A DNA stretch of 37,188 nucleotides, from contig CAYQZW010000005.1 in assembly GCA_964422065.1 (NCBI GenBank), positions 1 through 37,188 on the forward strand, read 5' to 3'. Position numbers and translations under genes: made by a program. The stretch comes from S141-55 sp964422065 (GTDB lineage Bacteria; Hydrothermota; Hydrothermia; WGAB01). Positions 22,408 to 31,108 of the stretch are shown here, piece by piece. The notes beneath the pieces were generated by a model. It did no database searches, was not told where the DNA came from, and saw only the letters and a program-made list of their open reading frames with translations. Each line of letters begins with the position of its first letter. The first letter of the stretch is position 1.

Positions 22408-23964
22408 TTATTCCTCCTTCGTTGTGGCTCTCCTTAACAGGAGGCTCTCTCCCACACTGTACACATTATAAGCCAACCAATAGAGGACAATGCCCGCGGG
22501 GAAGTTTAAAAATATTACAGTCAAAAAGATGGGCATGAAAAGCGCCAACATCTTGGATTGCTGGTCCTGGGCCTTGGATTGGATCAGGGCCTGAACCAGG
22601 CTCGTGACCCCCATGAGAATCGGCAGGATGTAGTACGGATCCTTCGCCGAGAGGTCTCGGATCCAGAAAATGAACTCCGCTCCACGGAACTCGATGGATT
22701 CCCGTAGGACCTGGTAAAGTGCCCAGAAGATCGGCAACTGGAAGAGGAGGGGAAGACAACCGGAGAAGGGGTTGACCTTGTACTTTTTATACAACTCCAG
22801 CATCTCCTGCTGCATCCGCTGCGGGTCGTCTTTGTAGATCTTCTTCAGGGCGTCAATCTTGGGCTTGAGTTCCTGCATCTTCTGCATGGACCGGAGACTC
22901 TTCCGGGTCAACGGCCAGAAGACGAGTTTCATAAGGAACGCAAAGAGGACGATGACCCACCCGTAGTTGGGGATGAATCCGTGGAACAGTCGGAATGCGT
23001 AAAGCAAGAATTTGGAGAACGGCGCGATGATGGGGTTGCCGAAGGAGTAGGCATTGGCGAGGATCGGAGCCTCCTGTTTCAGCAGGAAATAGTCCAGCGG
23101 CCCGACGTACATCTGAAAGGCAAAATTCCGCTCAAACTCCAGCCCGATCCCAATCAGGTGGTCTTGGACCTGGACGCCATAGGCCCGTTCTAAGCCCTGT
23201 TGGGGAATGAAAGCCAGGAGGAAGTACTTATTGCGGCTCCCCACCCAATCCAGGCCCTCCGCAGAGTACCATTTTCGGTTCTTGAGACCTTTCGGTGAAT
23301 CCTTGTAGAGTTTTTCCTTGGAGACCATGAATTTGAAGTACCGAAGGTCCTCTTTGGCGTTTGGCTCCGTGACCTGGAGCGCGGGCTCGAATCGGAGGTA
23401 TGCCGTGGAAGGCAACCCCCGGATGGCTCCGCCAACGAGATATGCGTCCCCCTGGAACCGCCAAACCCGCTGGACCCTGAGGCTATCTTGGAGCCATCCA
23501 ATAAAGACCAAGGAGTCCGTCTGGCCCGGTTCCAATCGGAGGGTCTCGGGGGCTTCAGGTGCGCCCACCCAGCGGATGGGCATCTTCGCACTCACAACCC
23601 CCCACGAGGATTGAGGCGCAATGAGATGGACCTCGTGCCCGTTGTTTCGGTATTTCGGCAGTTCCCAGTCCAGGAAACGCCCGGTTTGGCGGTCTAAAGT
23701 GGCAATGTATCGAGAAGTGATGACCACGATGACCCCCTGCTGGCCAGCCGAGGTCTCGGCAGGGACCGATTCCAGCGGGAACGCCGCTTTGGTATCCTTC
23801 GGGGTGGGTACAGGTGGCGCAGGCTTCTGGGCTACCGTCTCCTGGACCGCCTGGGTGGTGTCCGCCACCGGCTTCTGGGCCTGGGGCGGCGGAAACACAA
23901 ACAACTGGTAGATGAACAGAAACAGAAAGATCAGGATGAACGCAAGAATAAAGTTCCGTGTCAT
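22408..23964 (-). CDS. yidC: Membrane protein insertase YidC, with large periplasmic domain
   Basis: Inserts and folds inner-membrane proteins, alone or with SecYEG. The 518-residue protein starts with a membrane anchor (FILAFILIFLFLFIYQLFVF), then a Pro/Ala/Thr-rich linker, a periplasmic beta domain (about 70-320) and the conserved five-helix insertase core (about 330-510) including GWVIVLFAFLMKLVFWPLT with its conserved positively charged position and the coiled cytosolic loop with MQKMQELKPKI. The large first periplasmic domain is the form found in diderm bacteria. It starts two bases after the yidD stop, between yidD and jag as in many genomes. Confidence 0.94.
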   Translation of the reverse strand: MTRNFILAFILIFLFLFIYQLFVFPPPQAQKPVADTTQAVQETVAQKPAPPVPTPKDTKAAFPLESVPAETSAGQQGVIVVITSRYIATLDRQTGRFLDWELPKYRNNGHEVHLIAPQSSWGVVSAKMPIRWVGAPEAPETLRLEPGQTDSLVFIGWLQDSLRVQRVWRFQGDAYLVGGAIRGLPSTAYLRFEPALQVTEPNAKEDLRYFKFMVSKEKLYKDSPKGLKNRKWYSAEGLDWVGSRNKYFLLAFIPQQGLERAYGVQVQDHLIGIGLEFERNFAFQMYVGPLDYFLLKQEAPILANAYSFGNPIIAPFSKFLLYAFRLFHGFIPNYGWVIVLFAFLMKLVFWPLTRKSLRSMQKMQELKPKIDALKKIYKDDPQRMQQEMLELYKKYKVNPFSGCLPLLFQLPIFWALYQVLRESIEFRGAEFIFWIRDLSAKDPYYILPILMGVTSLVQALIQSKAQDQQSKMLALFMPIFLTVIFLNFPAGIVLYWLAYNVYSVGESLLLRRATTKEE

Positions 23965-23966
23965 GG

Positions 23967-24173
23967 CTACACCGGGTCATACCCCCCGGGGAACAGGGGG
24001 TTGCATCGGAGGATCCGCAAAAGGCCCTTGAACAAACCTTTGAAAGGACCGTACTTCACAACCGCTTGCTTGGTGTACTCGGAACAGGTGGGGTAGTAAC
24101 GACAGGTGGTCGGGAGGGACGGCGAGATCGCCTTTTGATAAAATGTGATTAAGCCGGTGAGGATCCGGACGAA
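23967..24173 (-). CDS. yidD: Membrane protein insertion efficiency factor YidD (start uncertain)
   Basis: The core FVRILTGLITFYQKAISP...PTTCRYYPTCSEY...ILRCNP...GGYDPV is a typical complete YidD of about 70 residues, a membrane-associated helper of YidC insertion, with its three conserved Cys. The start is unusual: in this frame no ATG, GTG or TTG occurs near the expected N-terminus, and the only such codon is an ATG at 24485, which would make a 172-residue protein overlapping almost all of rnpA in another frame. The coordinates given are for the conserved core only. A non-standard start, coupling with rnpA, frameshifting from rnpA, or a sequence error are all possible. The gene ends two bases before yidC. 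Confidence 0.8.
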   Translation of the reverse strand, partial: FVRILTGLITFYQKAISPSLPTTCRYYPTCSEYTKQAVVKYGPFKGLFKGLLRILRCNPLFPGGYDPV

Positions 24174-24508
24174 AGGAGATGTTGAAGCATGGTCTGAAGT
24201 TCCCGTTGGAGGTCGGAGAATGAGGCGTTGAGGGTCTTCGGTGTGCCCATGAACACGTACCAGCCTGGGGGGAACTTTTGGAGATTCAGGCGATAGAGTT
24301 CCCGGAGCCGCCTGCGGATCCGGTTGCGCTGGACGCGGGTCCGGATCTTGCGGGAAACCGCGAACCCGGCCCGTAAATCGGGGGCTGGCAAATAGTACAG
24401 ATGGAACCCCTGGCCTTTGACCCAGGTCCCGTGTTTCAGGACCCGGGTGTAGGAAGCGGTGGTCTTGAGGATCGTGTCTCGCCATCGGATTGCATCACCT
24501 CGAGGCAT
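24149..24508 (-). CDS. rnpA: Ribonuclease P protein component
   Basis: Protein subunit of RNase P, which cuts the 5' leader from tRNA precursors. The 119-residue protein shows the defining RNR motif RNRIRRRLREL (about 62-72) and the central FAVSRKI segment. The ATG at 24508 shares its first base with the last base of the rpmH stop (TGATG); a TTG one codon earlier is rejected. Its 3' end overlaps the conserved part of yidD by about 25 bases. Order rpmH-rnpA-yidD-yidC is the conserved bacterial cluster. Confidence 0.93.
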   Translation of the reverse strand: MPRGDAIRWRDTILKTTASYTRVLKHGTWVKGQGFHLYYLPAPDLRAGFAVSRKIRTRVQRNRIRRRLRELYRLNLQKFPPGWYVFMGTPKTLNASFSDLQRELQTMLQHLLSSGSSPA

Positions 24509-24642
24509 CAATGGGTAAGGCGTTTCCGGCCTTTCCGACGGCGCCGCTTGATCACGGCCCGACCCCCTTTGGTGCTCATCCGCTTCCGGAAGCCATGGTT
24601 CCGTTTTCTCTTGATCCGTGAAGGCTGGTATGTCCTTTTCAT
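24508..24642 (-). CDS. rpmH: 50S ribosomal protein L34
   Basis: The 44-residue protein begins MKRTYQPSRIKRKRNHGFRK and continues with the expected MSTKGGRAVIKRRRRKGR, the full L34 pattern. A good AGGAGG lies before ATG, and the gene is 18 bases after marC. In most bacteria rpmH is next to dnaA; here the upstream neighbours are marC and tRNA-Val, so the origin-linked dnaA-rpmH arrangement is not preserved in this genome. Confidence 0.96.
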   Translation of the reverse strand: MKRTYQPSRIKRKRNHGFRKRMSTKGGRAVIKRRRRKGRKRLTH

Positions 24643-24660
24643 GTTGTCCTCCTCGTTGGG

Positions 24661-25242
24661 TTATGCCAGGTGGAACACCGCCACGATCCCCTGTCGGATG
24701 AACATGACCCCCACTGCGGCCAGGAGGAGCACGATCAGTTTGGACAGGGCCGTGGCGCCACCGGGGCCTATTATTTTAATCAGTTTCCCAGAGAATCGCA
24801 AAAACACGTAAAGTAAACCGAGATTGAGGAGAAAGGTTGCCAAAACAATCGGGGTACCGAGGATTCCTTTGAGGACCAGAAGGGTGGTGATCACTGCCGG
24901 CCCCGCAATCAGGGGAATCCCCAAGGGGACGATCCCCAGGGCCCCTTCCGGCCGACGCCGCCGTTTCTCTGGCTGGATGAGGTCCACAATGGAGAGGACC
25001 ACCAGGAGGAGCCCGCCGGCGATCTGGAAGTCGGCCACCTCAATTCCCATGATCTGGAGCAGGGTCGGGCCGCCGAACAGGAAGATCAAACCTACTGCGG
25101 CTGCCGTGCCAATGGATTGATGTAAAGTCTGACGTTGTTCCTCAGGCGGCATGTCCGCGGTGTACAGGAGGAACAGAGGGAGGATCCCGAAGAAGTCTAT
25201 GGCCACAAAAAGGGCAAGAAAACTCTGGAAAAAGGGGGTCAT
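24661..25242 (-). CDS. MarC/YchE-family integral membrane protein
   Basis: A 193-residue protein with about six hydrophobic helices and the MarC-family start (a Phe-rich helix ending in PLFLLYTADMP), a GGPTLLQIMGIEVADFQIAGGLLL segment, and a GIVPLGIPLIAGPAVITTLL segment. MarC proteins are inner-membrane proteins of unknown transport function, once linked to multiple antibiotic resistance. The ATG at 25242 begins 6 bases after the CCA end of tRNA-Val; an earlier in-frame start would lie inside the tRNA. There is no ribosome site between tRNA and ATG. After tRNA 3' processing its mRNA would have at most a 6-base leader. Confidence 0.88.
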   Translation of the reverse strand: MTPFFQSFLALFVAIDFFGILPLFLLYTADMPPEEQRQTLHQSIGTAAAVGLIFLFGGPTLLQIMGIEVADFQIAGGLLLVVLSIVDLIQPEKRRRRPEGALGIVPLGIPLIAGPAVITTLLVLKGILGTPIVLATFLLNLGLLYVFLRFSGKLIKIIGPGGATALSKLIVLLLAAVGVMFIRQGIVAVFHLA

Positions 25243-25248
25243 GCTTGA

Positions 25249-25325
<77 letters not shown>

Positions 25326-25339
25326 CTGTGTGACCTTCA

Positions 25340-25368
25340 AGTATAAAGGGAAGGGGACCGGGGGACAA
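25340..25368 (-). promoter_or_regulatory. Promoter for tRNA-Val and the downstream long operon
   Basis: On the minus strand TTGTCC (25368-25363) and TATACT (25345-25340, 5 of 6) are separated by 17 bases. The predicted start (about 25333) is 8 bases before the tRNA 5' end. No other promoter is seen before marC, so this one may also serve marC-rpmH-rnpA and beyond. The rest of 25326-25436 shows only GC-rich sequence without a clear terminator. Confidence 0.65.
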
Positions 25369-25436
25369 ACCCACGGCCCCACAAAGCAAGGAGCCGTCTC
25401 AGGAAGATGTGCCCGGGTCCTCTGGGTCCCCGAGGC

Positions 25437-25904
25437 TCAGCCGCTTTGTTGGGCCAGATAGTTTTCGAGGCCCATCGCTTCGATCAGATGGAGTTGGGTC
25501 TCCAGCCAGTCCAGATGCGCCTCCTCATCGGCAAGGATCGATTCCAGGAGGTCTTTGGTGCCGTGATCCCCCTTCTCCGTCACAAACGCAATGGCCTTGT
25601 TGTAAGCCTTCACCGCACCCTGCTCCGCCTGGAAGTCTGATTCCAGTTGCTTGGGGACACTGTCGCCGATGTGGATTTCTTTGAGGTTGCCGACAATCGG
25701 GCGGCCCTCGAGGAACAGGATCCGTTCAATGAGTTTTTCCGCATGTTTCATTTCGTCCATGGCTCGCTTCCGGGCCGCGTCGTGGAGTTTGCTGTAGCCC
25801 CAATCTTCACACATTTCGGCGTGGAGGATGTATTGATGGATGGCGGTCAGTTCATCTGCCAACAGGTCATTGAGGAGTTGGATGACTTCATCGTGTCCTT
25901 TCAT
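25437..25904 (-). CDS. bfr: Bacterioferritin
   Basis: Iron-storage protein that forms a 24-subunit shell, oxidises Fe2+ and stores the mineral. The 155-residue sequence has the complete di-iron ferroxidase centre at the standard positions: Glu18, Glu51, His54, Glu94, Glu127 and His130. Met52 is the haem ligand that distinguishes Bfr from ferritin. Length equals that of typical Bfr (about 158). Ribosome site AAAGGAGG precedes ATG at 25904. The intergenic region upstream has a TATAAA box (25950-25945, minus strand) but no good -35. It is a single gene, separate from the glycosyltransferases upstream. Confidence 0.95.
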   Translation of the reverse strand: MKGHDEVIQLLNDLLADELTAIHQYILHAEMCEDWGYSKLHDAARKRAMDEMKHAEKLIERILFLEGRPIVGNLKEIHIGDSVPKQLESDFQAEQGAVKAYNKAIAFVTEKGDHGTKDLLESILADEEAHLDWLETQLHLIEAMGLENYLAQQSG

Positions 25905-25986
25905 CGTGTAAGCCTCCTTTTCTTCTCATCCAAAACCTTACGCGTTTATATCCTAAAGCCAAATCACGGCCTGGGTGGGTGCAACC

Positions 25987-27192
25987 TCAGGGTGGGGAGG
26001 AGGGTGTGTTGCTGATGCGGTCCAGGAGAGAGGCCAGGCGCTGTGTGAGGTACGGCCAGGCCAGTTCCCTGGGGGGAGAACCCCTTGTTTCGCGGCGGTG
26101 CCAGAGGGTCCGGAGTGCCACCTCAATGTCGTCTGAGGTACGGACGGGGAGGAACGTGGTCGGATATCGGCGCGCCAGGCGCATGGCGTCCGAGTCGTCC
26201 GGTGCCTGGATCAGGATCGGGCGGCCGGCGCCCAGATACTCATAAAGTTTGAGTGTCGCGGTCGGGAACGGCGAGATGAACCATAAGGCGTCGGCGGCCT
26301 TCAGGAGGCCAGGGATTTCACCATGCGGCAAGAAACCGAGGTCATGGACCTGATCCTGGACACCTTCCTCTTGTGCCCACCGAATGACGTGTTGACTGGA
26401 AGGCCCTGCAATCCATAGGTGGGCTTCCGGTACACGTCGGAGCGCACGAAGGAACACCCGGATCCCGGGGCCCTTGTCGTCCAGCGTACCGGTATAGAGC
26501 ACGTTGAGAGAATCCCCCGGAAATCGTGGCTTGTCTGACGTTCCAGCCGCAAAGGCCTCCGGGTCATAGCCGTGTTCAAGCAGAACCGCACGCGGTCCCA
26601 AAGGGATACCCGGATAGACCTTTACCGGTAGGGTACAGCGGTTCGCAATCGCGGTACGGAGCCTCCGATAGAGAAGCCGGTGGAGTGGGGAGGGGGTATG
26701 GTGTCCGGTCGGCCAGGGATCGGTGAAATCGGCAACCCAAGGGATCTGGGATCGGTCATGGAGCAACCACGCAATGAGATGCGTGGTGAAGGGCGGAGAG
26801 ACGGAGTAGAGGACCTGAGGACGGAACTCGCGGAGCACTGCCCGGGCTCGCCGGATCGCAAAGGGGAGCCAGGGGACCTTGGCATCCGGGAAAAGCCAGA
26901 AGTTGGGGCCGAAGAGGCTCGCACGACGCGCACGAGCACTCACACGAAGCGTCCGACGCCCGAGTCTCCACAAGAGCCGGTTGAGATCCCCGCTTTCGGT
27001 CCGGACGATGGGAACATCCATGAGTTCCAGCAAGAGGTCCGGATCCTTCATCGGATAGGCGATGTCCTGGACAGTCAGGATGACGGGGGTCCACCCGAAG
27101 GAGCGGAGGTGCTTGGCAAATTGAACGGGACGGATGACGCCCACCCCACCCAGGGGCGGGAAGTAGTAGGTGATCATCAACACACGTTTCAT
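25987..27192 (-). CDS. Glycosyltransferase, GT4/GT-B fold
   Basis: A 401-residue GT-B enzyme. The N-terminal domain starts with VLMITYYFPPLGGVGVIRPVQFAKHL, the usual acceptor-side motif of this subfamily; the C-terminal domain has LYTGTLDDKGPG, LGFLPHGEIPGLL and LKLYEYLGAGRPIL, with the sugar-nucleotide-binding Glu in LYEYLGAG. Such proteins add a sugar to a growing polysaccharide or glycolipid; donor and acceptor are unknown. It starts 7 bases after the preceding glycosyltransferase gene and is the last gene of the tldD-tldE-GT-GT run. Confidence 0.85.
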   Translation of the reverse strand: MKRVLMITYYFPPLGGVGVIRPVQFAKHLRSFGWTPVILTVQDIAYPMKDPDLLLELMDVPIVRTESGDLNRLLWRLGRRTLRVSARARRASLFGPNFWLFPDAKVPWLPFAIRRARAVLREFRPQVLYSVSPPFTTHLIAWLLHDRSQIPWVADFTDPWPTGHHTPSPLHRLLYRRLRTAIANRCTLPVKVYPGIPLGPRAVLLEHGYDPEAFAAGTSDKPRFPGDSLNVLYTGTLDDKGPGIRVFLRALRRVPEAHLWIAGPSSQHVIRWAQEEGVQDQVHDLGFLPHGEIPGLLKAADALWFISPFPTATLKLYEYLGAGRPILIQAPDDSDAMRLARRYPTTFLPVRTSDDIEVALRTLWHRRETRGSPPRELAWPYLTQRLASLLDRISNTPSSPP

Positions 27193-27199
27193 TGGGGGG

Positions 27200-28285
27200 T
27201 CATCGGCTTCGGGCCCACACCCACTCCCGCATCACCTGGATCGCCTTACGGACATGGCATTCCCAGCAGGCCTTTTCCTGGATCAAGTGTTTGTTCATCT
27301 CCCGTGCGTACGCGACGAAGTCCGGACGCGCCATGGCCTCCAGGAGATGGTGGGCCAGGGTTGCCGCGTCCCCTACCGGGAAAAGGAACCCGTTAAAGCG
27401 GTCGATTACCCATTCGCGATTGGCGGGCAGATCCGAGACCACAGGGAACAGACCCAGCGCCATGGCCTCCAGCAAGGAGACCGACGTCGAATCCATACGG
27501 GAGGCAGAGACGTAGAGGTGGCCGGAGGCCAGGAGGTCGAATAGGTCGGCCTCTGGAAGCCGGCCCGGGAACCGAACGGAGTCCGCGATCCCCAAGGTCT
27601 GGGCATAGGCCTTCATCTCGGCCAGGAGGGACCCTTCTGAAGCCATGATCAATTCCACGTCCTGCCGGACCTCCAAGACCCGTGCGAAGGCTTCCAGAAC
27701 CACTTGGGGCTCCATATGCGGTTCGAACCGGCGGTGGCTTACAATCCGCCAGATCTCAGGCTTGCTCCAGGGCCTCAGCGGACGCTCTCGCAGGGGCTTC
27801 GGTACCCCCCAGGTCATCACCGTCACCCGGTCAGCGGGGTAACCGAATTCTCGGACCACCACCTCCTTCATGACCTCCGCGTCCACCGCGATGTGGTCTG
27901 CCTGATGGAGGATGTGGTAACTCAGGAGTCGGTGGAGTGGGGTTTTTTTCGCGGTTTCCAGGATATCGGAGCCCCACAGGTGGAGATAGATGGGCAGGTT
28001 TTGGTCGCAGAAACTGGCCAGAAGCCCGTAGTTTGGGAGATGGATGGGGTTCAGGATATCGGGCTGGATCTTCCGGATCGCCCGGTTCACCCGGTCCACA
28101 GCGGTCAGATAGCGCACCTTCAAGGGGGAGACCCGGGGCCGGAGATACACATCGTGCGAGGTTCCCCCGTCAAACGGCTCTAACGAGAGGGCATAGACTT
28201 CACCGTCGTCCAGATAGGTCCGAAGGGCTTGCACCCAGCGGGGGGTATGGAAAGAAGAGAGGTCGCCCAGGACGAGGATCCGCAT
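27200..28285 (-). CDS. Glycosyltransferase, GT4/GT-B fold (second)
   Basis: A 361-residue GT-B enzyme. N-terminal LVLGDLSSFHTPRWVQAL, central VVSHRRFEPHMEPQVVLEAF in the hinge, and the nucleotide-sugar site VSASRMDSTSVSLLEAMALGLFPVVSD with the conserved Glu of the EAMALG motif. Related enzymes often build capsular or LPS-like glycans. ATG overlaps the tldE stop by one base (TGATG), so it is translationally coupled to the TldD/TldE pair, an unexpected partner for a sugar transferase. Confidence 0.85.
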   Translation of the reverse strand: MRILVLGDLSSFHTPRWVQALRTYLDDGEVYALSLEPFDGGTSHDVYLRPRVSPLKVRYLTAVDRVNRAIRKIQPDILNPIHLPNYGLLASFCDQNLPIYLHLWGSDILETAKKTPLHRLLSYHILHQADHIAVDAEVMKEVVVREFGYPADRVTVMTWGVPKPLRERPLRPWSKPEIWRIVSHRRFEPHMEPQVVLEAFARVLEVRQDVELIMASEGSLLAEMKAYAQTLGIADSVRFPGRLPEADLFDLLASGHLYVSASRMDSTSVSLLEAMALGLFPVVSDLPANREWVIDRFNGFLFPVGDAATLAHHLLEAMARPDFVAYAREMNKHLIQEKACWECHVRKAIQVMREWVWARSR

Positions 28286-29595
28286 CAGGCAATGAAGGAG
28301 AAGTCCCGAACCACGAGATAGGGGACCCGCTGGAAACTGGAGTACTTTTGTGTGAGATAGAGTTGGCGCGTGGCGCGATCAATGGCGGAAAAGGTCTCCA
28401 GAATGCTGACCAAGAATCGCATATCCTGGACGCCCCCAACGATTTTGCCGTCCTGGACCAGGAGGGTCCCGTCCCGGGTCATCCCGGTGACCTGGGTCCG
28501 GATGGGGTTGAAGAAATTGACATACCACAGCCGGTTGATCCAAATCGCCTGGTCCAGACCTTCCAGGAGTTTGGATCGGTCGGTATCCCCTGCGATCATC
28601 ACCATGTTCTTGGGATAAGGGCCGTAGGCGTTATCTGGACGCAGGGCGTGTCCGGTGGACTCTTTGCCGACCTTATGGGCCCAGTAGGTATCGTAAACCG
28701 CTTCCTTCGCCACGCCATGGTCCACAATCACGACCCTGCGTTTGGGGACCCCTTCGTAGTCAAAGGGCATCCCCAGATTTGCGGGGTCCAGAGGATCGTC
28801 AATGATGGTCACGTTATCGCCCAGAATCTTCTGGCCGGGCTTGAAGAAACTCCAGCCGCTGGCGACCGACCGTCCCCCAAAGCCCATGAACGCGAGGAAC
28901 AGAAGCAGGTGTCCGACTGCAGCGGGCTCCAGGATGACCGTGTATTTGCCGGGAGGCAATTCGGTCTTCTGGCGACCCATCTCGGCTTTGAAGACCGCAT
29001 CTTCGGTCGCGCCCTGGAGGTCCATGGCCTCGATGTCCCGCCCGACCACAAACTGGAAGCCTGAGGAGCCCTCCTGGGTCTGGATGATCACCTTGTACGC
29101 AGCGGTCGTAGATCGGAAGGACTTGGCGATGCCACTTTTCGTGGCCACGGTGAGTCGGTGGATCCGGGTCTCTAAGTACCCCGCCCCCATCAGGCCAGAT
29201 TTTCGGAGAGGAGCCAGCAGGGACTCCAGGGTTTTCCCTTTTTCGATGGGGCCAAACCGATAGGTGGTCTCGAAGAAGCCGGGAATTGCAGGGTGCTTCT
29301 TGGGCTGAGGGGCAGGCGGCCAGTCCGGATCCTGGGGCAAATGCGGACAGAGCGCAATCGCCCGGCCAACCACAGCCTTGAGATGATCCACGTCCAGGAC
29401 CCCGTGCTCGACGGTCACCGCCACACGCTGGTCCTTGACCGCCCGGACCACGACAGTTTGGTCCTTCTGGTTGATGTTTTGGTGGATCACCGAGTTCGCA
29501 AACCGGGTCAGGTTGCGCTCCTCTTCTTCCACGACAATCAAGACCTGATCGGCCTCTGCCGCTTGTGCTACCTTAGCGAAGACTTCCAGATCCAT
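28285..29595 (-). CDS. tldE: TldE/PmbA-type inactive subunit of the TldD/E protease
   Basis: A 436-residue member of the TldD/PmbA family (PF01523 and partners). Unlike TldD it lacks an HExxH motif at the matching place, which identifies it as the TldE (PmbA) partner that shapes the peptide channel of the heterodimer. It has the typical GYLETRIHRLTVATKSGI segment and TRDGTLLVQDGKIVGGVQDMRF near the C-terminus. The ATG at 29595 lies two bases after the tldD stop with GGAAAGGA upstream; 40 in-frame upstream codons run inside tldD and are rejected. Role: degradation of unfolded peptides or processing of peptide natural products. Confidence 0.88.
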   Translation of the reverse strand: MDLEVFAKVAQAAEADQVLIVVEEEERNLTRFANSVIHQNINQKDQTVVVRAVKDQRVAVTVEHGVLDVDHLKAVVGRAIALCPHLPQDPDWPPAPQPKKHPAIPGFFETTYRFGPIEKGKTLESLLAPLRKSGLMGAGYLETRIHRLTVATKSGIAKSFRSTTAAYKVIIQTQEGSSGFQFVVGRDIEAMDLQGATEDAVFKAEMGRQKTELPPGKYTVILEPAAVGHLLLFLAFMGFGGRSVASGWSFFKPGQKILGDNVTIIDDPLDPANLGMPFDYEGVPKRRVVIVDHGVAKEAVYDTYWAHKVGKESTGHALRPDNAYGPYPKNMVMIAGDTDRSKLLEGLDQAIWINRLWYVNFFNPIRTQVTGMTRDGTLLVQDGKIVGGVQDMRFLVSILETFSAIDRATRQLYLTQKYSSFQRVPYLVVRDFSFIA

Positions 29596-29597
29596 GG

Positions 29598-31055
29598 CTA
29601 TGATTCCTTTCCGACCTGGACGTTCCGGAACCGGGCCGGTGCCGCACCCTGAGCTGTGCCAATCGTTTGGCCCGGCTCCCCTTTGCCGCAGTTCGGGGTG
29701 CCCCAGATCCGCCATTCTTCCGGCCCGGCGACACCGTCCAGGCTCCGCCAGAAGTCCAAGGTGTTGCCGACAAAAGAGGGTGAGCGGACCACCTCCCGGA
29801 GTTTGCCTCCCCGGATGACCCAGCCCATCTGGGCCGCGAACTGGAACTCCAGGCGCTGGTCGTCAATGGACCACGATTTCACGCCGGAGATGTAGAGCCC
29901 GTGATCCACGCCCGCAATGAGATCCTGGAGCGTTCCCTTCTGGGGTTTGAGGTTGACGTTGGTAATCCGGATCAAGGGCAGATGGAGCCATCCCTTGGCG
30001 AAGGCCGAGCCTGTAGAAGGTCGGCCCAAAAGATGGGCATATTGCCGGGACGTGAGGTATCCCACCAAGATCCCTTCCCGGATCAAATCCTCGGTTCGGG
30101 TCTCCACGCCTTCGTCGTCATAGGCCACAGTCGCCAACCCGCGCGGGGTGCGACCGTCGGCAACGATGTTCAACAGTGGAGAGCCGATCCGGAGTTTGCC
30201 GAGTTGGTCTAAGGTCGCATAGGAAGTGCCGGAGAACGAGGCCTCCGCGCCCATAACCCGATCCATCTCCAGCGCATGTCCGATGGACTCGTGGATGATC
30301 AGGGACACCAGCGGGCCGTCAATGACCAGGTCCATCCGGCCTTTTGGGGCTGGCCTGGCCTTGGCCAGTGCCTTAGCCTCCTCGACGGTCCGCTCTAAAT
30401 GGCCGGGGAGATCCAGGTCATCCAGCAATTCCAGCCCCACCGTCTCATACTGGCCGGAGGCCGTAGCAGGATACGATCGGCTGGCTCGCGGACGCCGGCT
30501 CTCTCCTACCGTGACGGTCATGCCGGCCCCGGTCTTGATCACCTCTTGCCAGATCTTGCGCCCTTCACTGGAAAAGAACCACCGCTCCTCCTTGATGATG
30601 TGGAGGAATGTCTCAAAGCCGGTGACCCCGGAGAACGCGAGCGCCTTTGAGGAGAGGTCCAAGAGATAGGTGATGCGCTCTTCCAGGGGCACGGCAAACG
30701 GGTCTTTCTCGATCGGTGTGCGGTATTCGGCTTCGACCGGGGGCAGCGGGTCAAGGACCACCGGCTCTCCCCGCAGGTATGCGGAGCCTTCCGCGACTTC
30801 TACGGCTTTTTCTGCGATCCGTCGGGCCTCAGAGAGGGTCAGAACCGGTGACGACGCGAACCCCCAGGCCCCATTTTTGAGGACCCGAACGGCGAAGCCA
30901 CTGGACCCTGACGTTGTCAGATCCCGCACCTCCCCGGTCTCCACCCCGATCCGTTCTTCCTGCATCTGGACCGCGCGGAAGTCGACATACTCAGCCCCCG
31001 CCTTCTCCGCAACACGAAGAGCTTCTTTGGCAAGATCTTCAAACTTCTCGGCCAT
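29598..31055 (-). CDS. tldD: TldD metalloprotease subunit
   Basis: Active subunit of the TldD/E zinc protease, which trims peptides entering a narrow channel and processes microcins, CcdA and modified peptides in E. coli. The 485-residue protein contains the metal motif HESIGH (255-260) in the conserved LIIHESIGHALEMD, then GEASFSGTSY-like and GVETRTEDLIREGILVGYL segments, and the C-terminal TPNCGKGEPGQ with the third metal ligand Cys. It starts at ATG 31055 and heads the four-gene run. A TAAAAT box ends 7 bases before ATG, and AAGGA is only one to two bases away, too near for a normal ribosome site. Confidence 0.92.
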   Translation of the reverse strand: MAEKFEDLAKEALRVAEKAGAEYVDFRAVQMQEERIGVETGEVRDLTTSGSSGFAVRVLKNGAWGFASSPVLTLSEARRIAEKAVEVAEGSAYLRGEPVVLDPLPPVEAEYRTPIEKDPFAVPLEERITYLLDLSSKALAFSGVTGFETFLHIIKEERWFFSSEGRKIWQEVIKTGAGMTVTVGESRRPRASRSYPATASGQYETVGLELLDDLDLPGHLERTVEEAKALAKARPAPKGRMDLVIDGPLVSLIIHESIGHALEMDRVMGAEASFSGTSYATLDQLGKLRIGSPLLNIVADGRTPRGLATVAYDDEGVETRTEDLIREGILVGYLTSRQYAHLLGRPSTGSAFAKGWLHLPLIRITNVNLKPQKGTLQDLIAGVDHGLYISGVKSWSIDDQRLEFQFAAQMGWVIRGGKLREVVRSPSFVGNTLDFWRSLDGVAGPEEWRIWGTPNCGKGEPGQTIGTAQGAAPARFRNVQVGKES

Positions 31056-31062
31056 GTCCTTA

Positions 31063-31068
31063 ATTTTA
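31063..31068 (-). promoter_or_regulatory. -10 box close to the tldD start (possible leaderless promoter)
   Basis: TAAAAT (5 of 6) lies 7 bases before the tldD ATG on the minus strand. If it is a -10 element, transcription would begin at or next to the start codon. No matching -35 at 16-18 bases is evident, so support is weak alone. Confidence 0.35.
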
Positions 31069-31108
31069 AGGGGTGCCCGGTTCTACTCGGCCCAAGGCCT
31101 TTCCCCTT

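Noticed and set aside
24150..24485. Upstream part of the yidD frame as a proven N-terminal extension
   Set aside because: It is an alternate frame inside rnpA with Pro/Arg-rich sequence unlike any YidD; kept only as one option for the missing start.
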